This document shows positions 17,821 to 27,008 of a DNA stretch of 64,000 nucleotides, piece after piece (position 1 is the first letter of the stretch; every line of letters starts with the position of its first letter). The notes under the pieces were generated by a model. The model was not told the DNA's origin, ran no database searches, and saw only the letters and a list, made by a program, of their open reading frames with translations. A program made the translations under genes and the position numbers. This DNA is from Polaromonas sp. (GTDB lineage Bacteria; Pseudomonadota; Gammaproteobacteria; Burkholderiales; Burkholderiaceae_C). The stretch is taken from positions 45,826 through 109,825 of the forward strand of contig NZ_JACDDD010000001.1 in NCBI RefSeq assembly GCF_013817205.1, given 5' to 3'.

Positions 17821-18933
17821 TCAGGCGGTCGCCTGCCTGAACTGCCGCCAGGCGCCGGCCGTCGGCGTGGTGCCGGCACCGGGCAACTCGGGACGACGGA
17901 AATAACCGTCCACCACCTCGGCCGGGTCGGTGAAGCAATCCTTGATCCAGGGAATGAATTCGAGTACCTCGCAGGCCGGGTGCGCGTACGACAGGTGCAC
18001 ATGCACCTGGCTCATGTCGCCCGCGTGCGGCGCCACTGGCAGGCGGAAGGCGTGTGCGGTCTCACACACGCGCAACACCTCGGTCAGGCCGGCCAAACGC
18101 GTCGCATCAGGCTGCACCCAGTGAATCGCCTGCTGCGCAAAAAACTCTGCAAACGCATCGACCGTGTAGAGCTGCTCGCCCAGCGCAACCGGGATGGATG
18201 TGGACCGCGCCAGCTGCGCATGTCCCTTGACGTCGTCGTGCCACAGCGGCTCCTCAAACCAGAACACATCGGCGTCCTGCGCCGCACGGCAAAAACGCTG
18301 ACAGGTCGGCAGGTCCCACTTGCCGTTGCCGTCGATCGCCAGTGTGACATCCGGGCCAATGGCTTGTCGTACCGCCGCCAGCCGCCGCAGGTCGCGCTCG
18401 ACCATGGAGCCGACCTTGATCTTGACGCCGGTAAAGCCCTGGGCAACCGCACGCTGCGCACCCTCCACCAGTTTGTCGTCGGCGATGCTAAGCCAGCCGA
18501 TGTCGGTGTTGTAGGCGCGCACCTTGTCACGCACCTGGCCACCCAGCAGTTTCCACAACGGCTGCCCAGCGGCCTTGGCTTTGAGGTCCCACAGGGCCAA
18601 GTCAATGGCTGCATGCGAGAGCGTGGTGATGCCGGCGCGCCCAACCCACTGCAACGCCGGGTTTCGCGCCAGTTTTTGCCACAGGCGGTGGATGTCTCCT
18701 GCATCCTCGCCAATCAGCATGGGCGCGTGGCAAGTCTCAATGCAGCGCGCGATCAGCTGGTCGCTAGGCAGGTGCGCGTGGGTGCCGGTGAAACCGTAAC
18801 CACTCAGCCCATCTTCAGTGTCGACCTGGGCACCCACCACGCCCCAGTGCGTGATGCTGTGGGTGCTGTCGGCGATTTGCGAGCCGGTGACGGGTACATG
18901 CAGGATGAAAGGCGTGACAGATGTGATTTTCAT
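17821..18933 (-). CDS. Enolase-superfamily acid-sugar dehydratase (mandelate racemase group)
   Basis: A 370-aa enolase-superfamily protein. The N-terminal capping domain covers about 1-125. The barrel has the K-x-K motif K171-I-K173, metal ligands D201 (with N203), E227 and E253, and the D276/H303 dyad (QPDATR, APHAG) of the mandelate racemase subgroup, so the catalytic machinery is intact. Members abstract the proton alpha to a carboxylate; acid-sugar dehydration is the commonest reaction. Its operon with a TRAP importer and gluconokinase supports an aldonate or aldarate substrate. The exact sugar is not predictable. Confidence 0.88.
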   Translation of the reverse strand: MKITSVTPFILHVPVTGSQIADSTHSITHWGVVGAQVDTEDGLSGYGFTGTHAHLPSDQLIARCIETCHAPMLIGEDAGDIHRLWQKLARNPALQWVGRAGITTLSHAAIDLALWDLKAKAAGQPLWKLLGGQVRDKVRAYNTDIGWLSIADDKLVEGAQRAVAQGFTGVKIKVGSMVERDLRRLAAVRQAIGPDVTLAIDGNGKWDLPTCQRFCRAAQDADVFWFEEPLWHDDVKGHAQLARSTSIPVALGEQLYTVDAFAEFFAQQAIHWVQPDATRLAGLTEVLRVCETAHAFRLPVAPHAGDMSQVHVHLSYAHPACEVLEFIPWIKDCFTDPAEVVDGYFRRPELPGAGTTPTAGAWRQFRQATA

Positions 18934-18954
18934 GAGGTTTCCATTGTTCGGGAG

Positions 18955-20166
18955 TCAATCGGGCAGGCTAACGCGCAAGGTGGCATCGGCGCGTTTGTGC
19001 AGGTCCGGCAGCAGTTCCAGGCCCAGCCCGGGCTTGCCACTGAGGCTCAGCATGCCTTTCGTCACGATCGGCAGCTCGGTGACCAACTCCTTGTACCAGC
19101 CGGTGTAGAAGGCGCGCACACTTTCCTGGATCAGCGCATTCGGCGCATGCAGGGACAGGTGACTGGACGCCGCCCAGACCACCGGCCCGGTGCAGTCGTG
19201 CGGCGCCACGGGCAGTTGCCAGGCGTCGGCCATGGCGGCAATCTTGCGCGCCTCAGTCAGGCCGCCACACCAGCTGAGGTCCAGCATGGCCACACCGGCA
19301 ACGCCGGTCTGCAGGTAGTCCTTGAAGCCCCATTTGTAGCTCAGGGTTTCGCTGGCGCAGATCAGCGCGTCGCAATCTTTCGCATACTGCTTGAGCAGGT
19401 CCAGCGAATCCATGCGGATCGCGTCCTCGTGCCAGAAGGTGTTGAAGGGCTTGAGCGCCCGTGCGATCTTCTGCGCCATGGGCAGGCGCCACAGGCTGTG
19501 AAACTCGACCATGATGTCCATCTGCTCGCCGACAGCGCTGCGTATCTTGCGGAAGGGCTCCAGCGCCAGGTCCAGATCGGCATTGCTGATGTACTGGCCG
19601 TCGCTTTTTTCGGCGGCCGGATCGAAGGGCCAGATCTTCATCGCCGTCACGCCCTCGGACAGCAGGGATTCGGCCAACTCGTCGGCCCGGCGCAAAAAGC
19701 CTTCCAGATCCTCGTAAGGCCCGGCATTGTTCTTCTTCGCCCCGCCTATTCCCCAGTTGGCGCTGGACTGGTTGACGGTGCTGCGCACGTACTGGTAGCC
19801 GGCGCAGGTGTTGTAGATGCGTATGCTGTCGCGGCTCTTGCCGCCCAGCGCGGTGTACAGCGGCATGCTGGCTGCCTTGCCGAAGATGTCCCACAAGGCG
19901 ATATCGACAGCCGAGTTGCCGCGCGTTTCCACACCCGAGCCGCGCCAGCCCAGGTAACCGGTGATGTCCTTGTTGCGCGCCTCTATCGCCAGCGGGTCTT
20001 TGCCCAGCAGTTTGGGGCCGGCCCACTCATGTATATAGGCTTCGACCGCCTGCGCGCCCATGAAAGTTTCGCCCAGGCCGACCAGGCCGTCGTCCGTGTA
20101 AATGCGAACCCAGATGATGTTGGGAAACTCGCCCAGCCTCAGGGTCTCTACTTTGGTGATCTTCAA
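18955..20166 (-). CDS. Second enolase-superfamily dehydratase, GalD/ManD-like motifs
   Basis: A 403-aa enolase-superfamily protein that differs from its neighbour. The second-strand motif is K177-I-W rather than K-x-K, the third-strand motif is E221-F-H223 (compare D-F-H in galactonate-type dehydratases), other metal ligands are E247 and E273, and H323 lies in PHDCTGP. The TTG at 20166 is the preferred start: GGAG lies five bases upstream and translation then begins MKITKVETLRL, the family norm. An ATG at 20196 would add ten atypical residues. It is 21 bp from the next dehydratase gene. Confidence 0.85.
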   Translation of the reverse strand: MKITKVETLRLGEFPNIIWVRIYTDDGLVGLGETFMGAQAVEAYIHEWAGPKLLGKDPLAIEARNKDITGYLGWRGSGVETRGNSAVDIALWDIFGKAASMPLYTALGGKSRDSIRIYNTCAGYQYVRSTVNQSSANWGIGGAKKNNAGPYEDLEGFLRRADELAESLLSEGVTAMKIWPFDPAAEKSDGQYISNADLDLALEPFRKIRSAVGEQMDIMVEFHSLWRLPMAQKIARALKPFNTFWHEDAIRMDSLDLLKQYAKDCDALICASETLSYKWGFKDYLQTGVAGVAMLDLSWCGGLTEARKIAAMADAWQLPVAPHDCTGPVVWAASSHLSLHAPNALIQESVRAFYTGWYKELVTELPIVTKGMLSLSGKPGLGLELLPDLHKRADATLRVSLPD

Positions 20167-20243
20167 GATGACTCCGTTCGAAAAAAATGGCCGCAAGAGT
20201 GAACCCTTGCGGCCATGTGGCGATCGCTGCGGTCTACCGCAGA

Positions 20244-21257
20244 TCAGCCACCGCGCGCCTTCTTCAGGGCTTCAAGCACGGTGGTCACAGCCTCACCGCC
20301 AATGGTCGGCACATTGCGCTCATACACGGGTTTGACCTTGTCAAACATGCGGCGCTGCTCGGCCACGCTCACTTCATTGACCTGCATGCCCTTGGCCTTC
20401 AAGCTGGTCAGGGACTTTTCGTTCAGCGCACGATTGGCAGCGCGCTGGACCTTCTGGCCTTCCATCGCCGCCTCACGCAGTACTGCCTGCTCCTGAGGAT
20501 TCAACTGGTCCCACAGCTTTTTGCTGTAAAGAATCAGGAAGGGGGTGTAGGCGTGGCGGGTGACGCTGAGGTACTTCTGAACTTCATTGAACTTGGAGGT
20601 TTCAATGGTCACGAAGGGGTTCTCTTGACCGTCGATGGTCTTGGTTTCCAGCGCGGTGAACACTTCGCCAAAAGCCATGGGGACGGCGTTGGTGCCCAGG
20701 GTCTTGAAGGTGTCGATGAAGATGTTGTTCTGCATCACACGGACCTTGACACCGTCAAAATCTTCTGCCTTGGCGACCGGCCGCTTGCTGTTGGTCAGGT
20801 TGCGGAAACCGTTTTCCCAGTAGGCCAGGTTGATCAGGCCGGCTTCTTCCAGCTTCTTGTTGAAATAGGCACCGGCCGGGCCGTCGAGCACCGCGTCGGC
20901 TTCCTTCTCATTGCCAAACAGGAAAGGCAGATCAAAGGCGCCGAGTTCTTTGACAATGCCAACCAGCGGCGAGCTGGAAGTGCAAACCATCTCTTGCGTG
21001 CCAGCTCTCAGCGCCTGCGTGGCTGGCAGGTCGCCGCCCGCTGAGCCCCCCCAGAACGCATTGATCTTCATCTTGCCGCCGGTTTTGGCCGCCAGCACTT
21101 CCTGCATTTTCTTGACGCCGACGCCGACCGGATGGTCCTCGTTGACACCATTGGTGAATTTGATGGTGCGGTCGGCATATTGCGCGAAGCTTGAGGTTGC
21201 CACCAGCAAGGCGGCCGCGGCCAGGGCCGAGGCGAGGGTTCTGCATTTGAAAAACAT
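20244..21257 (-). CDS. TRAP transporter solute-binding protein, DctP family
   Basis: A 337-aa periplasmic binding protein. The signal peptide is residues 1-25. The mature part follows the DctP pattern: IKFTNGVNEDHPVGVGVKKM, the GGSAGGD loop, and the carboxylate-anchoring arginine region VRVMQNNIFIDTFKTLGTNAVPM. It is 45 bp after the large permease gene and 77 bp before the dehydratase. In this operon its ligand is most likely a sugar acid. It is the cheapest protein in the locus for identifying the substrate. Confidence 0.93.
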   Translation of the reverse strand: MFFKCRTLASALAAAALLVATSSFAQYADRTIKFTNGVNEDHPVGVGVKKMQEVLAAKTGGKMKINAFWGGSAGGDLPATQALRAGTQEMVCTSSSPLVGIVKELGAFDLPFLFGNEKEADAVLDGPAGAYFNKKLEEAGLINLAYWENGFRNLTNSKRPVAKAEDFDGVKVRVMQNNIFIDTFKTLGTNAVPMAFGEVFTALETKTIDGQENPFVTIETSKFNEVQKYLSVTRHAYTPFLILYSKKLWDQLNPQEQAVLREAAMEGQKVQRAANRALNEKSLTSLKAKGMQVNEVSVAEQRRMFDKVKPVYERNVPTIGGEAVTTVLEALKKARGG

Positions 21258-21302
21258 GGTTGTCTCCTTATTAATGGTCAGGACAGGGGTTGGGAAAGGT
21301 GA

Positions 21303-22601
21303 CTACCGCATCCACCACTTGAGCGGCTCGGTAACGATTTCGGGGAAAAGTACCAGCAGGAACAGCACCGCAAGCTGCGCCAACAGGAATGGCAGCACGC
21401 CCTTGAACGCGGTGTCCATGCTGATTTTTGCCACGCCACACACCACGTTGAGCACGGTACCCACAGGCGGCGTGATCAGGCCAATGGCGTTGTTCATGAT
21501 GAACATGATGCCGAAGTACACCGGATCGATACCGGCTTTAAGCACCACCGGCATCAACACCGGCGTGAGGATCAACACCGTCGGCGTGAAGTCGAGCGCG
21601 GTACCGACGATCACCACAAGCACCATCATCACCATCATCAGCAGCATCTTGTTGTCCATGAAGGGCGACATCAAGGCGGCAACTTCCGTCGGAATGTTGG
21701 CCACCGTGATCAGCCAGGCGCTGACCATGGCCGCAGCCACAAGAAACATCACTACGGCCGTCGTCTTGCCAGCGGACAGAATCAAGCCATAGAGCTCTGA
21801 CCATTTGAGTTCACGATAGATGAACATGCCCACCACGAAGCTGTAGACCGCAGCCACCACGGCGGCCTCGGTCGGCGTGAAGATGCCAAACTTCATTCCG
21901 CCGATGATGACGACGGGCAGGGTCAGCGCGAAACCTCCCTCGGCCGTGATTTGTAGTCGGGCGGACATGGACAACTTGGGCGCGGGTTGCACGTTTTCTT
22001 TCCTGGCCAGCCACCACCAGGTCAGGCCGATGGCCAGGCCCATGAGCAGACCCGGAACAATGCCTGCGAGAAAAAGTTTGGTGATCGATACATTGCCGGC
22101 CACGCCGAAGATGATCAGGCCAATCGAAGGTGGAATCACCGGCGCAATGATGCCGCCAGAAGCGATCAGGCCGGAGGCACGCCCCACGTTGTAGCCGGCG
22201 GCCCGCATCATGGGAATCAGCAATGCGGCCAGCGCAGCCGTGTCGGCAATCGCCGACCCAGACAGGGAGGCCATGATTACTGCAGCGATGACCGTGACGT
22301 AGCCGAGGCCGCCGCGGAAATGCCCGACCCAGGCCATCGCCATGTTGACAATGCGGCGGCTGATGCCCCCGGCATTCATGAACTCGCCCGCCAACAGGAA
22401 AAAGGGCACGGCCAGGAGCGGAAAGTTGTCCGCACCGTCCACAAAGCGTTGCGCCAGGATCTGGCTATCGAAGGTGACGAGGCCGCTGGTCGCCGCCAGA
22501 AAGGCCATCAGCGTTACGCCGCAGACCAGCAGTGCATAGGCAATCGGCATTCCGATGGCCATGGCGGCCAGCAGGCTCAGGATGAAAACAGTAACCGTCA
22601 T
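21303..22601 (-). CDS. dctM: TRAP transporter large permease DctM
   Basis: A 432-aa inner-membrane protein with about twelve helices of the DctM/SiaM family, the sodium-coupled transport core. It starts MTVTVFILSLLAAMAIGMPI and contains the family-typical stretches FFLLAGEFMNAGGI and SGSAIADTAALAALLIPMM, and ITPPVGTVLNVVCGVAKIS near the C-terminus. Gene order Q-M-P within the operon is standard. Confidence 0.94.
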   Translation of the reverse strand: MTVTVFILSLLAAMAIGMPIAYALLVCGVTLMAFLAATSGLVTFDSQILAQRFVDGADNFPLLAVPFFLLAGEFMNAGGISRRIVNMAMAWVGHFRGGLGYVTVIAAVIMASLSGSAIADTAALAALLIPMMRAAGYNVGRASGLIASGGIIAPVIPPSIGLIIFGVAGNVSITKLFLAGIVPGLLMGLAIGLTWWWLARKENVQPAPKLSMSARLQITAEGGFALTLPVVIIGGMKFGIFTPTEAAVVAAVYSFVVGMFIYRELKWSELYGLILSAGKTTAVVMFLVAAAMVSAWLITVANIPTEVAALMSPFMDNKMLLMMVMMVLVVIVGTALDFTPTVLILTPVLMPVVLKAGIDPVYFGIMFIMNNAIGLITPPVGTVLNVVCGVAKISMDTAFKGVLPFLLAQLAVLFLLVLFPEIVTEPLKWWMR

Positions 22602-22680
22602 GCTGGCTTGACCTCCACGCTCATTGTTGCGCCTGCGCTCGGCCTCGCGCGTCGCACTTTAAAAGGTGAGTGCACTGCCC

Positions 22681-23238
22681 TCATGCCTTGGCCCCTTGCA
22701 TCTGTTTCTCCACGTCGGCCAGGCCTTCGGTTTCTATCACCTGTACCAGCTCTTCTTCAGTGATGCGGCCTGTGACCAGCCTGAACAAAACGTTGAGATT
22801 GATGATGGCCATCACCACGCTGACGATGTAGCCGACGCCGTAGATCCAGATCATCGAGATGCCGACTACGGGCGAGACATTGGTCACCTGCAACTCATGC
22901 ATCTTGAAAGTGCCCATGAAGAAAAGCACATTACAAAACAGCATCAGAACTTCACTGAGGAACAGGCACACCTTCTTGCCGAGAATCGGCAGGTGCTTGA
23001 TCAGCGTGTCCACCCCAAGGTGCCCGCCCTCGTGCATCGCCAGCATGGCGCCGATGTAGGTCAGCCAGATAAAGAAGTAGCGCGACATCTCGTCCGACAC
23101 TGAGATGCCGGAATTGAAGCCATAACGCAGCACCACATTGCCAAAGACCATGATCACCATGGCCACCATGCAGACCACCACTAGCAACTCCAGCAGCTTG
23201 AAGAACCAGTAAATCGATGTGTCGACGGACTTTTGCAC
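22681..23238 (-). CDS. dctQ: TRAP transporter small permease DctQ
   Basis: A 185-aa inner-membrane protein with four predicted helices, the DctQ partner of DctM. The conserved RYGFNSGISVSDEMSRYFFIWLTYIGA block and the short acidic amphipathic tail are present. It lies 30 bp after the GntR gene and 79 bp before dctM; no separate gene is visible in that gap. Confidence 0.92.
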   Translation of the reverse strand: MQKSVDTSIYWFFKLLELLVVVCMVAMVIMVFGNVVLRYGFNSGISVSDEMSRYFFIWLTYIGAMLAMHEGGHLGVDTLIKHLPILGKKVCLFLSEVLMLFCNVLFFMGTFKMHELQVTNVSPVVGISMIWIYGVGYIVSVVMAIINLNVLFRLVTGRITEEELVQVIETEGLADVEKQMQGAKA

Positions 23239-23268
23239 GTGGTGGGTCCTCTCTTGTCGGCGTCAGGT

Positions 23269-24021
23269 TCAGGCAGCCCTGAGCTGCCGCGCGGGGCTAC
23301 TCAGCACCGGAAGCCGGCGGCGCGAGGCCAGTACTTCCTCGATGTCTTGCTTCGCGCCGTCGATCAACACCCGGATGGCTATTTCGGCCTCGTCGGGCTG
23401 GTGTGCAATCACCGCATCCAGCACCGCGCGGTGTAGCGGCAGCGACTGCACTGGTCCATCCTTGCGCCGCGTTGAAATTTCGAAGCTGGTACGCAGCAAC
23501 GCGCCCAGCGCCTTGCTCATCTGCACCAGCATGCGATTGCGGCTGGCCCGCAGCAGGCCCTGGTGGAAGCGCAGGTCGTGGGTGACATAGTCACCACCAT
23601 GCTCTACCGCGTGTTTCATGCCGGCGTAGGCGGCCTCGACTTCGGCAATGTCCTGCGGTGTGGCACGTTCGGCGGCCAGCCGCATGGCCGCAGGCTCCAC
23701 GACGCGGCGCAAATCCTGCAGGTCGCGCAAAAACTCGGCCGTCAACCCCGCTTTGGATTGCCAGATGATGACATCGGGGTCGAACCAGTTCCAGTGGTCT
23801 TCGGACAAGACACGTGTGCCCACCTTGGGGCCGGTGGTCATCAAACCCTTGGCGATCAAGGACTTCACCGCCTCGCGCACCACGGTGCGGCTGACGCCGA
23901 GCTCCAGGCAGAGCACGGGCTCGGGCGGAATCGAAGCGCCCACGGCGTAACGCCCCGCGACGATGGCTTCGCCGAGATGGTCGACTGTGTTTCCGTGGAC
24001 GTTCTTGATCATGGTTTTCAC
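23269..24021 (-). CDS. FadR-subfamily GntR transcriptional regulator
   Basis: A 250-aa regulator with an N-terminal winged helix (about 10-75: GEAIVAGRYAVGASIPPEPVL, SRTVVREAVKSLIAKGL) and a C-terminal FCD effector domain. The FCD metal-site pattern is visible (D and H residues around DLRFHQGLLRAS and AVIAHQPDE). It is the first gene of the minus-strand operon and divergent from the IlvD-family dehydratase, so it is the obvious regulator of both halves of the locus, probably releasing DNA on binding a sugar acid. Confidence 0.93.
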   Translation of the reverse strand: MKTMIKNVHGNTVDHLGEAIVAGRYAVGASIPPEPVLCLELGVSRTVVREAVKSLIAKGLMTTGPKVGTRVLSEDHWNWFDPDVIIWQSKAGLTAEFLRDLQDLRRVVEPAAMRLAAERATPQDIAEVEAAYAGMKHAVEHGGDYVTHDLRFHQGLLRASRNRMLVQMSKALGALLRTSFEISTRRKDGPVQSLPLHRAVLDAVIAHQPDEAEIAIRVLIDGAKQDIEEVLASRRRLPVLSSPARQLRAA

Positions 24022-24040
24022 TAGGGTTCGCGGCGCAATG

Positions 24041-24055
24041 GTATGACGATAATAC
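24041..24055. promoter_or_regulatory. Candidate GntR operator in the divergent promoter
   Basis: Interrupted palindrome GTAT-gacgata-ATAC, midway in the 58-bp gap between the GntR and dehydratase genes. The short gap means one site could control both directions. Assignment is by position and symmetry only. Confidence 0.45.
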
Positions 24056-24079
24056 GTTTACATCTTCCGGATTTACCCT

Positions 24080-25822
24080 ATGACCGAACCCACCCGCCCG
24101 AAAAAGAAACCTTCAGAACTACGCAGCCAGCAATGGTTCGGCCGCCAGGACCGCGACGGCTTCGCCTACCGCAGCTGGGTCAAGGGCAAGGGCGTGCCGC
24201 ACGACCAGTTTGACGGCCGCCCGGTCATCGGCATCTGCAACACCTTCAGTGAACTGACGCCCTGCAACAGCCATTTCCGCACGCTTGCCGAACAGGTCAA
24301 GATCGGTGTGTACGAAGCCGGTGGCTTCCCGCTGGAGTTCCCGGTCATGTCGCTGGGCGAAACCCTGCTGCGACCGACCGCCATGCTGTACCGCAACCTG
24401 GCCAGCATGGACGTGGAAGAAAGCATCCGCGGCAACCCGATCGACGGCGTGGTGCTGCTGATGGGCTGCGACAAGACCACGCCTTCGCTGGTCATGGGCG
24501 CTGCCAGCGTGGACCTGCCGACGGTCGGCGTGAGCGGCGGCCCCATGCTCAGTGGCAAGTGGCGCGGCCAGGAACTGGGCTCAGGCACAGGCGTCTGGAG
24601 CATGAGTGAGCAGGTGCGCGCCGGCACGCTCAAGCTCGCCGATTTTTTTGAGGCCGAAAGCTGCATGCACAGGAGCCACGGCCACTGCATGACCATGGGC
24701 ACGGCTTCCACCATGGCCAGCATGGTCGAGGCGCTGGGCATCGGCCTTCCGGGCAATGCGGCCTATCCCGCAGTCGACGGCCGCCGCAATGTATTGGCCC
24801 GCATGGCCGGTCGCCGTGCGGTCGAGATGGTGCACGAAGACCTGACGCTGTCGAAAATTCTCACGCTCGAAGCGTTTGAAAACGCCATCAAGACACTGGC
24901 GGCCATTGGTGGATCCACCAATGCCGTGATTCATTTGATCGCGATGGCCGGTCGCATCGGCGTCAAGCTCACGGTGGACGACTTTGACCGCCTGGCGAGC
25001 GAGCTGCCCTGCCTGGTCAACCTTCAGCCTTCAGGCAAATTCCTGATGGAGGACTTCTGTTACGCCGGCGGCCTGCCGGTGGTCATGAAGGAAATTGCGC
25101 AGCACCTGCACACCGGTGCCATCACTGCCAACGGAAAAACCATAGGCGAGAACATTGCCGATGCGCAGAACTACAACACCGAGGTGATCAAGCCGCTGAC
25201 CACACCCTTCAAGGACAAGGCCGGTATCGCGGTTTTACGCGGCAACCTGTCGCCGCGTGGTGCCGTCATCAAGCCGAGTGCGGCGACACCCGCGCTGATG
25301 GTGCACACCGGCCGCGCCGTGGTGTTTGAAAACATCGAGGACTTTCACGCTCGCATCGACAACGAAGATCTGGACATCGACGAAACCTGCGTCATGGTGC
25401 TGAAAAACTGCGGACCCAAGGGCTACCCCGGTATGGCCGAGGTAGGCAACATGCCGCTGCCGCCCAAAGTTCTGCGTAAGGGCATTACCGACATGGTCCG
25501 CATCAGCGATGCCCGCATGAGCGGCACCGCCTACGGCACCGTGATCCTCCACACTGCGCCTGAAGCGGCTGCCGGTGGACCACTGGCAATTGTGCAAAAC
25601 GGCGACATGATTGAACTCAATGTGCCCGAGCGCAAGCTGCAATTGCTGATCAGCGACGAAGAGATGGCGCGGCGCCTGAGCCTGTGGACCGCCCCACCGC
25701 CACCTCTGTCGTCTGGCTACTGGAAGCTGTATGTCGATCATGTGTTGCAAGCCGACGAAGGCGTGGACCTCGACTTTCTGGTCGGCAAGCGCGGCTCTTT
25801 TGTGCCACGCGACAATCACTGA
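24080..25822 (+). CDS. IlvD/Edd-family sugar-acid dehydratase (L-arabonate type)
   Basis: A 580-aa [2Fe-2S]-type dehydratase of the IlvD/Edd family. Cysteines C62 (ELTPCNSH), C130 (MGCDKTTP) and C203 (HGHCMTMG) have the spacing of the cluster-binding residues in aldonate dehydratases, and the active-site serine region is SDARMSGTAYG. Length and N-terminus (RSQQWFGRQDRDGFAYRSW) match L-arabonate/D-xylonate-like enzymes better than IlvD or Edd. It dehydrates an aldonate to a 2-keto-3-deoxy acid. First gene of the five-gene + strand unit. Confidence 0.9.
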   Translation: MTEPTRPKKKPSELRSQQWFGRQDRDGFAYRSWVKGKGVPHDQFDGRPVIGICNTFSELTPCNSHFRTLAEQVKIGVYEAGGFPLEFPVMSLGETLLRPTAMLYRNLASMDVEESIRGNPIDGVVLLMGCDKTTPSLVMGAASVDLPTVGVSGGPMLSGKWRGQELGSGTGVWSMSEQVRAGTLKLADFFEAESCMHRSHGHCMTMGTASTMASMVEALGIGLPGNAAYPAVDGRRNVLARMAGRRAVEMVHEDLTLSKILTLEAFENAIKTLAAIGGSTNAVIHLIAMAGRIGVKLTVDDFDRLASELPCLVNLQPSGKFLMEDFCYAGGLPVVMKEIAQHLHTGAITANGKTIGENIADAQNYNTEVIKPLTTPFKDKAGIAVLRGNLSPRGAVIKPSAATPALMVHTGRAVVFENIEDFHARIDNEDLDIDETCVMVLKNCGPKGYPGMAEVGNMPLPPKVLRKGITDMVRISDARMSGTAYGTVILHTAPEAAAGGPLAIVQNGDMIELNVPERKLQLLISDEEMARRLSLWTAPPPPLSSGYWKLYVDHVLQADEGVDLDFLVGKRGSFVPRDNH

Positions 25823-25837
25823 CCATCAAGGACTGTC

Positions 25838-26866
25838 ATGAAATTACTTGTCACCGGCGGCGCCGGATTCGTGGGCGCCCGGCTGTCACGTGAACTGCTC
25901 AAAAGCGGCCAGCTCAATGGTCAAACCATTTCCGAACTTCACATTGCCGATCTCTATGCGCCTCCAGCAGATCTGAGCGCAGACCCGAGGGTTCGGGTTC
26001 ATACCGGGCCGTTGCTCAATCAGTCCGCACTGTTTGCAAGCGGGTTTGACGCCGTTTTTCATCTGGCTTCTGCAGTCTCTGGCGAGTGCGAACTGGACTT
26101 TGAGTTGGGTCTGCGCTCCAACCTCGACAGCACCCGCATATTGCTGGAAGGGCTGCGCCAGGCTGGCAATGTGCCGCGGCTTGTGTTTGCCAGCTCGGTG
26201 GCCGTCTTCGGGCCTGACGACAGCAACCCCCTACCCGATCTGGTAACCGACACTACCCTGCCCTCGCCCCAAACTTCTTACGGCACGCACAAACTGATGT
26301 GTGAGTACCTGATTGCAGACTACACGCGCAAAGGTTTCATAGACGGCAGGTCTGCGCGCTTGATGACGGTGACAGTGCGCCCCGGCAAACCCAATGGCGC
26401 GGCGTCCTCGTTTTTCAGCGGCATCATCCGCGAGCCTTTGGCCGGGGTAGAAACCATCTGCCCGGTTGACCCGGAAGTGACCCACCCCATGTCATCGCCC
26501 TCCAACACCGTACGCGGACTGATCACTGTGTTTGAGGCCAGCCGGCAGGCCATGGGTGGACGGCTGGCGTTGAATCTGCCCGGTCTCAATGTGCGTGTGG
26601 GTGACATGCTGCAAGCCTTGGAAGAAGTAGCAGGAAGCGATGTGCGAAAACGCGTGCGTTTTGAACGCGACGAACGCATTGCCGGAATCGTTGCCAACTG
26701 GTCGCGCGGCGCGACTGCCGAACGGGCTCAGGCTCTGGGTTTGCGGCCCGACGCCTCTTTCAAGGCCATCATCGAACAGTACATCGCCGACTGCCGCCAA
26801 CCCACCTACCCGCCCGACGCTTTGCGGGGCTTGGTAGTGCAGTGTTGCACGCTATCTGGAACATAA
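25838..26866 (+). CDS. denD: NAD-dependent epimerase/dehydrogenase, D-erythronate dehydrogenase-like
   Basis: A 342-aa extended-SDR protein. The NAD motif GGAGFVG is at 7-13 and the catalytic Y148-x3-K152 at SYGTHK. The overall pattern (HLASAVSGECELDFELG, RLMTVTVRPGKPNGAASSF) fits DenD, which oxidises D-erythronate at C2. The usual partners OtnK and OtnC are absent here, so the substrate may be another sugar acid. The last ten residues (VVQCCTLSGT) and the stop codon are encoded by the left arm of a foldback element at 26835-26997. Confidence 0.75.
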   Translation: MKLLVTGGAGFVGARLSRELLKSGQLNGQTISELHIADLYAPPADLSADPRVRVHTGPLLNQSALFASGFDAVFHLASAVSGECELDFELGLRSNLDSTRILLEGLRQAGNVPRLVFASSVAVFGPDDSNPLPDLVTDTTLPSPQTSYGTHKLMCEYLIADYTRKGFIDGRSARLMTVTVRPGKPNGAASSFFSGIIREPLAGVETICPVDPEVTHPMSSPSNTVRGLITVFEASRQAMGGRLALNLPGLNVRVGDMLQALEEVAGSDVRKRVRFERDERIAGIVANWSRGATAERAQALGLRPDASFKAIIEQYIADCRQPTYPPDALRGLVVQCCTLSGT

Positions 26867-26997
26867 AAATGCGTCTTTTGCGCCATGGCTGCGTTGCAAA
26901 TCCGCGCCATAGCTGGGCTATGGCTGTGGTTTGCGCCTTGCCCTGACCCAAAATCCATCCTTATTATTTGTTCCATCAAGCATGCAACACTGCACTA
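26835..26997. mobile_element. MITE-like foldback element between denD and dgoK
   Basis: 163 bp with terminal inverted repeats: TAGTGCAGTGTTGCA at 26835-26849 is exactly repeated in inverse at 26983-26997, and TGGAACA (26858-26864) pairs with 26969-26975. The centre is itself a palindrome (GCCATAGC-tgg-GCTATGGC, flanked by GCAAA and TTTGC). It has no coding capacity. The outermost TA on each side could be a target duplication as in Tc1/IS630-type MITEs. Confidence 0.72.
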
Positions 26998-27008
26998 GCC
27001 TGACACCC

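Noticed and set aside
20167..20196. ATG at 20196 as the start of the second enolase-superfamily gene
   Set aside because: The TTG at 20166 has a GGAG five bases upstream and gives the usual MKITKVE start; the ATG adds ten atypical residues.
17791..20202. About 800-codon open frame on the plus strand across the dehydratase genes
   Set aside because: Antisense to two enolase-superfamily genes with intact active-site motifs; composition (Arg/Gln/His-rich) is that of a shadow frame.
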